Positions 58,440-64,000 of a stretch of 64,000 nt of DNA are shown here, piece by piece. The DNA is taken from NCBI GenBank assembly GCA_036924285.1, contig JAYKYS010000091.1:18612-82611 (forward strand), given 5' to 3'. Within the stretch, counting starts at the first letter, position 1, and every line of letters starts with the position of its first letter. The notes beneath the pieces were generated by a model. That model made no database searches, was not told where the DNA came from, and was given only the letters and a program-made list of their open reading frames with translations. This DNA is from Asterella californica (taxonomy: Eukaryota; Streptophyta; Marchantiopsida; Marchantiales; Aytoniaceae). A program made the position numbers and the translations under genes.

Positions 58440-60973
58440 CTACACCAACAGCTCGATGTCGCTGTCTGAGTCACTACTGACCACGATGAGCATCTCAGAA
58501 TCGGCTGCACAGGTAAGCATTTGTGGCTGCTGACTTGTTGTGGCTGTGATCTCTTGTGTAGGCTGAGCTGCTGCTGGGTTCAATTGCTGCTGCTGACTGG
58601 CTGCTGCAGAGGCTGGCTGCTGAACAACTTGCTCATCTGACTCAGAATCTGTGTACACAATTTGGGCACGGCGTCGGGGTGCTGGATACTGCTGAACAGG
58701 TTTTGCATCAAGTAAGGAGCGCCTCCACTCTTGCATAGCATTCACAGCATTCTGAGCTAGCCTAGAATGAAATTTGAGGTCATACCAGTCATGCCATTGC
58801 TTGACGCTGTGCCCCATGATCATAGCAGCTCCCCTATCAGACGGTCCAACTGCTGCACCCTCACTCATCCTCTCAGACACAAAGATCTGTCTGCAGATGC
58901 TGGGATTGAGAGCAGGTGCGCCGTGGTTGATCATGAAACGCTGCCAGTAGTAGCAGAAGCTGGAGCCCACGTGAAATGGCTTGCCTTGCAGATCCATGAA
59001 GACACGATCTGTCGTGCTGCCAGTGCTGCACATCAGCCGGCTGCGAGGTCCATTCAGGTACATGTGCAGCAGCTCAGCCAGGTCTTCAGGCACAATGAAC
59101 TCAATGACTGCACGCTTCCACTTGTTGTCATTCTTGTGATGTGGAAACTTCATGCGCAGACGCAGAGGTGATGTGCTTTCAACATACAGTCTGTTGCCCT
59201 CGCAGTCAGCCAGCTTGCAGTCTGGATGCTCGCAAGGTGTGCATGCCTCAGCTGGATCAGAATACAGCATGCTTCTGATCATCGACAGCCTGATGGGAGG
59301 CAGGTGTGTGATCATGACGCACGCAAGCACTGCATCATGCACTTCCCTGGCTTGTGTCAAGCCGCCAGTCTTGTGCCAACATGCTTGTGACTGAGTCTCG
59401 ATGGTGTGAATCAGCTTCACAAAGGCTTCGCATTCCATCCACTTGCCGGCTGCTGCCAAGGTGTCAGGATCCTTGGCAGGCTGAGGGTTCTCATCAGCCA
59501 CCTGCAACAGACATGTGCCTGAGTGACGGCATGCTGCATGTGTGCTTGCTACAATGCGTGCATACGTGACGCGTGCCGTAAATTGATGAATGCTTATGGC
59601 AACTGTGCTGGTTGCTACACGCAAATGCTGCTGGTGCTTTTCCTGATTGTGCATTGCATGTGTTTGCATGTGCAACCATTCCGTAGTGTGTTAAATGATA
59701 TGCAGGAGTGCTGTCGGCGCTTGGTATTTGCAAACATGGCAGTGTAGCACTTGCATTTGTAGTGAGTGATATGCTGCAGCGCTTTTGATGCTTGTTGGAT
59801 GGTATTCACAGCAGCACGAACGCTTCATACTGTATTATAAGGTATGCAAGAGTGCTGGAGGTGCATGTTATATACAAAGACAGCAGTGTGTGAACACTTC
59901 GTACTGTGTTGCAAGGTATGCAGGAGTGCTGGAGGTGCTGGTGGGCTGTGTATACAGCAGTGCAGCACTTGCACTTTTGCCAAGTGATATGCTGAGGTGT
60001 TGCCAGTGCTTATGAGCTGTGTTTGCAGCAGTGCAGCACTTGCATACATGTTGAACAATATGCTGGAGGGTTTTACCTGAGTATGCAGCGCCTGCAGCCA
60101 AGCAAAGCCCTCCCTGAAGCTGTCATGTTGGCCTCCAGGAGTGCTGGCCCACCATTGGATGACCTTCTTGGCAGCAAAGAGGAAGTTACGGATGGTGCCA
60201 GGGGAGTGCTTGGCAGCAACATGATAGCTGACAAAGTGAATGATGAGCGACGGGTCTAGGAAGAAGTCCATGTTGGGCTGTGCTTTGTGGTGGTATGTCA
60301 GACAATAGCCAAGGAACAAGGCACAGTGTGTGTGGATGTTCTCCCATGTCCTGTGCTTGCAGTAGTGCCCTGGCCTGTCAAGCCTGATGGTGGTGGTGTA
60401 GTAGCTGTGAAGGGATGATAGCTGCTGAGCTACAGGGTCTTTGGTCAGTAGATGCTTTTTCTGTTTACTGTTGAGACCATACCTGTGCCCAAAGCTGCTG
60501 CTTGGCACCTGACAGGCAGGCAGGCTCACTGGGAAGGGCCTGAGCATCTGCACCTGTGGGTTGCTGCTATGCTGTGGACCCACCACTGTTTGCTGTGCTG
60601 GTTGGTCCTTCAGCTGCACAAAGCCAGCCAGCAACTGTGGAGGCACATTGAGGTTGGCCTTTGTCATAGCCTGGCAGCAGACTGTCAGGCTGACAAGTGA
60701 CACCCTTGAGACTGTGTTGCTCATGCCAGCAAGGTGGATGAGCTGTTGGAGTTGTGGATCCTGCTCTGTCAGCACCATTGGTTTCCTCAAGCTGCTGCAC
60801 TGCCTGTAGAAGGCTGCATAAGTGCAGTAATCCCTCAAGCAGGAGTTGTGCACTTGCTTGGGTGAAACAAGCATGTGCTGGTGCTTGTCTTGCAACAGCA
60901 ACAAAGTGACTGGGGAAGGGGTGCTGAGCTGTAGCAGCTGAAAGCTGAACTTGGCAGGTCTGTCTGCTGTCAT
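58440..60973 (-). CDS. Crypton-like tyrosine recombinase, intact, 2 exons (652 aa)
   Basis: DNA-cleaving strand-exchange enzyme of the phage-integrase superfamily. Exon 1 60973-60077, exon 2 59501-58440; the donor CAG|GTAAAA and acceptor TTGCAG|GTG join in phase. The start at MTADRPAKF (60973) is conserved in relic C; the frame is open further up to 61210. Residues ~205-275 form a helical core-binding (SAM-like) domain. The catalytic domain follows: an Arg I candidate in LPPIRLSMIRS (R370/R375), a C-x2-C-x4-C-x4-C cluster (C386, C389, C394, C399), K422 in HHKNDNK, Arg II in NPSICRQIF (R503), MGHS (H530) and the nucleophile in QWHDWYDL (Y539). The C-terminal tail is Gln/Ala-rich and ends in an acidic Ser-Asp run. 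Crypton and DIRS enzymes share this plan; no RT partner is seen here. Confidence 0.85.
59690..60076 (+). repeat. Minisatellite-like units within the recombinase intron
   Basis: The word GCAGGAGTGCTGGAGGTG or close variants recurs near 59700, 59843 and 59917, and CAGTGCAGCACTTGCA near 59960 and 60029, giving an irregular 70-74-base periodicity. It fills most of the 575-base intron (59502-60076). Copy A has the same repeats (about 50630-51018) with small length differences, which account for part of the offset change between copies. Confidence 0.7.
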
Positions 60974-63323
60974 GCTCAACCTGCACCAGCCACAAACACA
61001 TTCAACATAGCTGTACACATATCTTGCAAGAGCAGTTTGCAAGAGTGATGTCACAAGCATGTGCAGCTGTTTGCAGATGGTGTGCAGACATATTAGAGCA
61101 CAAATGTCATTGCAACACCCAACTTGATAATAACAATAAAGCTTGTGACCTGGCAGAATGAATGTGCAGACTTGTAATGCTGAGCTGGCAGAAACAATGA
61201 GCAATGCCAAAAATGTAATACTGGCAGGTGAATGTGCAGACTTGGAATGCTGGACAGGTCATGCCCACAAGCAGTGAACTTGAGTTGTGCAGAATGGCAG
61301 TGCTACATCAATGTGCAGAAGTTGTGATGTAGAACTAGGGGCACTGCCAAAGTCAGTATGCAGTGGTGGTGTCTTAGAGAGTTTCATGTCATTCACAATG
61401 TTCAGCTTGCTCATGCCCCTCTGGTGACTGCCATTGCAGCTGATGAGACACTTGGATCTGTACCTGTTGCTTTGGCAATGTATCCTTGGTAGTACTCTGT
61501 GCCCACCAACTGTCAGCAAGGATCTGTGGGATTGGCCTGCAGCAACATACAATTATGAGATGCTGTGTGTCATAGTGGCATGTGTATGAGCTCTAGATGT
61601 AACATGTTGCAGCAGCCTTGACATGATGCCCATTTCCTTCTGCTGCCCCTTGTGCAATTTCTGTATTACTGTTCAGGACAACAGGAATGCATGCATGTCC
61701 TGATGTGTCAGTGTCATGTGTATGTTTTGGGATTGAGTAGTGCTCCTTCTTCCAAGCATCATGGTGTCCAGGAATGTTGTGACATGCTTACATGTAATAG
61801 CTGTTTGAGTATCAGTCATCTCATCCCCACCTGTTCCTCCATGCAATATATTCCCACTATGCAGCTGACATCAACTTGTGGCACACCTGTTCTGGCTTCA
61901 AGATATTTTGCCATGCATGCAGTATGTGAAGCTGTGTGAGGTTCACATGCAGATGCCAGTCAGCATTTGTCAACACTCCTCTTGTGCATTCAGCTTGACT
62001 TTGTGATATAGACTCATGTGCTGTCAGCTTGCAAATCACAGTCACAGCAGCTGCCAAGGTGTGCATGATGCATTGCACAATGCAATGCAACATGTGTCTA
62101 GAAGCAGACAATATACCTTGTTGCTGAAAGGAGCTGTGTCAGTCTGCTGTGTGACTATAACATAAATCATACCTGTGTTGGATGGTTTGTGTTGTCAAGT
62201 TTCTTCAGTCAAAGTCAGACATGACACTTGTTTGGCTGTGATGTTATCTGGTGTTTGCACTGCTCATGCTGTGTCAGCTAATCTGGTGACATCCTGTTGA
62301 TTAGGCAAACCTCTGGGCTGTACAGCCAACACAATCCATGCAGCAGTATTATGATGTTTTTGCCATTCCTGTGATTGCTCACCTGAAGCCTAGCACCACC
62401 CAGCTGAAGCTGAGGCTCTCAGCAATTTCCTGCATGACCAAACAGACATGCCTCAATAAGCCTAATTGTTATCACATCATGCTGTGCTATATTACAGCAC
62501 CCTCACAACAACCTGAACACTTTGTTGTGTGCTGAGTTGCAGCCCTAATTCCAATGCCAGTCATGCTGAGCTGTGCATGTGACACAACAAAGGCAGTCAA
62601 GTGCAGTCACATACACTGTGACCTCACAAGGAATGCTGACTCACTAGGTGCAATGCAGCAACATGCCAATAACAAACAGCTCAAGCACTTTGTTGTGTGC
62701 TGGGCTGTATGTGCAACAACCTGAACACACAGCCAATGCACTGTAGTGCAGCCACATGCATTCTGAGGCTCACTGTACAATATGTTGATGGCAGCAACAA
62801 AGCTTTGTTGTGTGCTTCAGTCTGGTCTGCAAACAAGTTTGCATCAAGGGGTCATGCCATGCTGCATTGGCATACAATGAGGGAGCTGTTGCAGCTGGAG
62901 ACATGAAGCTGTTGCAGGAGACTGTTCATTGTTGCAGAAGATTGTTCATTGTGGAAGGGCAAAAAATGGCTCATGAATGTTTGTGACCTTGACTTTCACT
63001 TTGGCATTTTCAACAAAAAGTCAAGCATTGCATGCACCTCAGCTGCATTGAGCAGTACAAATGACTACAGCATGTCTGGCACACATAACTCAGCAGGTCT
63101 GTACCTGGTGAGATGGGGCTAGGCAGGTTCTGGCCACTTGATGCCCTGCCTTGAGCCACTTCAGGGCTCAAAACCTTCCAAGGCCTACAAGTCACAATAC
63201 AGGGCTGTTGAGCAGAGTGCTGGGTGCATCAGGTAGCCCTGGGGCAATGCAACAGTATACAAAAACAACCAGGAAAAAACACCAAGGATTTCAGTATTTA
63301 TGGCAAACCCTAAATTTCCAGAT
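60974..63323. other. Upstream/5' region of copy B, up to the telomere
   Basis: 2.3 kb rich in TGCA and GTTGC words and short imperfect direct repeats (for example GAATGTGCAGACTT near 61160 and 61231). No supported gene: open frames are under 100 codons without motifs. The first ~120 bases are shared with relic C, so they belong to the element. At the far right an inverted telomere unit AAACCCTAAA (63305-63314) precedes the array. Confidence 0.45.
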
Positions 63324-64000
63324 TTTAGGGTTTAGGGTTTAGGGTTTAGGGTTTAGGGTTTAGGGTTTAGGGTTTAGGGTTTAGGGTTTAGGGTTAGGGG
63401 TTAGGGTTTAGGGTTTAGGGTTTAGGGTTTAGGGTTTAGGGTTTAGGGTTTAGGGTTTAGGGTTTAGGGTTTAGGGTTTAGGGTTTAGGGTTTAGGGTTT
63501 AGGGTTTAGGGTTTAGGGTTTAGGGTTTAGGGTTTAGGGTTTAGGGTTTAGGGTTTAGGGTTTAGGGTTTAGGGTTTAGGGTTTAGGGTTTAGGGTTTAG
63601 GGTTTAGGGTTTAGGGTTTAGGGTTTAGGGTTTAGGGTTTAGGGTTTAGGGTTTAGGGTTTAGGGTTTAGGGTTTAGGGTTTAGGGTTTAGGGTTTAGGG
63701 TTTAGGGTTTAGGGTTTAGGGTTTAGGGTTTAGGGTTTAGGGTTTAGGGTTTAGGGTTTAGGGTTTAGGGTTTAGGGTTTAGGGTTTAGGGTTTAGGGTT
63801 TAGGGTTTAGGGTTTAGGGTTTAGGGTTTAGGGTTTAGGGTTTAGGGTTTAGGGTTTAGGGTTTAGGGTTTAGGGTTTAGGGTTTAGGGTTTAGGGTTTA
63901 GGGTTTAGGGTTTAGGGTTTAGGGTTTAGGGTTTAGGGTTTAGGGTTTAGGGTTTAGGGTTTAGGGTTTAGGGTTTAGGGTTTAGGGTTTAGGGTTTAGG
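63324..64000 (+). repeat. Terminal telomere array (TTTAGGG)n
   Basis: About 677 bases, roughly 96 units, of perfect TTTAGGG apart from one patch near 63391-63405 with TTAGGG and TTAGGGG variants, running off the window. The G-rich strand reads toward the right edge, as expected at a right chromosome end. TTTAGGG is the telomere type of most land plants and many green algae; Chlamydomonas uses TTTTAGGG. Confidence 0.98.

Larger units (their letters stand above)
55712..63323 (-). mobile_element. Tyrosine-recombinase element, copy B (terminal, apparently intact)
   Basis: Begins with TTTAGGG and ACAACCATACACC exactly like copy A. It contains the same 2.7-kb 3' region (55719-58439) and the complete recombinase gene, then runs on through unique upstream sequence to the chromosome-end telomere at 63324. 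Its true 5' border cannot be seen because no other copy extends past 61092. The stated right limit assumes the telomere array begins where the element ends. The gene's 3' end faces the chromosome interior and its 5' end faces the telomere. No terminal inverted repeats or reverse transcriptase were recognised. Confidence 0.65.

Noticed and set aside
46648..60809. Terminal inverted repeats or long terminal repeats bounding elements A and B
   Set aside because: No inverted or direct repeat pair was seen at the borders apart from TTTAGGG itself, which fits a tyrosine-recombinase element rather than a DDE transposon or LTR element.
45980..63323. Reverse transcriptase (LINE, Penelope-like or DIRS) in the element zone
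   Set aside because: I looked for YxDD-type and other RT signatures in the open frames on both strands and saw none. A profile search would be decisive.
1..64000. tRNA, rRNA genes and CRISPR arrays
   Set aside because: No cloverleaf, rRNA core or spaced-repeat pattern was recognised; tandem repeats here are satellites, microsatellites or telomere repeats.

Overview
This window is the end of a nuclear chromosome, most likely from a green alga. The right edge is a continuous array of the plant-type telomere repeat TTTAGGG, with the G-rich strand running rightward off the window (63324-64000). Genes are split by many introns and encode plant/algal protein families. A trebouxiophyte alga fits best, but that is a guess from telomere type, gene style and composition.

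The left two thirds (1 to about 42000) is ordinary gene space. One very large VPS13-type lipid-transfer protein gene fills 1-23947 on the minus strand and runs off the left edge. It diverges from a complete L-2-hydroxyglutarate dehydrogenase gene (24303-26657, plus). Next are a complete dephospho-CoA kinase gene (28240-29362, minus) divergent from a chloroplast-type MATE transporter gene (29683-32523, plus) with two apparent frame breaks; a bZIP transcription factor gene (33152-36931, minus) divergent from a gene resembling mitochondrial ribosomal protein mS35 (37672-39431, plus); and a secreted or membrane-anchored class I SAM methyltransferase gene (40559-41837, minus). Neighbours are repeatedly arranged as divergent pairs sharing short promoters. 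I rebuilt the exons of the dehydrogenase and kinase in full, and all but the first exon of the methyltransferase, from reading frame and splice sites.

From about 44000 to the end is subtelomere: a 185-bp satellite, several interstitial telomere tracts, and a staggered set of elements. Two near-identical 5.1-kb blocks (A, 46648-51752; B, 55712-60809) carry a gene for a Crypton-like tyrosine recombinase. In B, nearest the telomere, the gene is intact (652 aa, one intron). In A it is cut at its 5' end exactly at a telomere tract and frameshifted just before the catalytic tyrosine. A third, diverged relic (C) lies directly before B. A short sequence D also occurs twice, each time directly after telomere repeats.

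Most element boundaries carry TTTAGGG units in the same orientation as the real telomere. A and B both start with one unit followed by the same sequence. The 5' ends of the recombinase copies all point to the chromosome end and are the ends that are lost. This looks like repeated addition of elements to, or insertion into, telomeric repeats, followed by truncation and healing. HeT-A/TART and Zepp-like retroelements show that geometry, but here the only recognisable enzyme is a tyrosine recombinase and I saw no reverse transcriptase. This is the most interesting part of the window.
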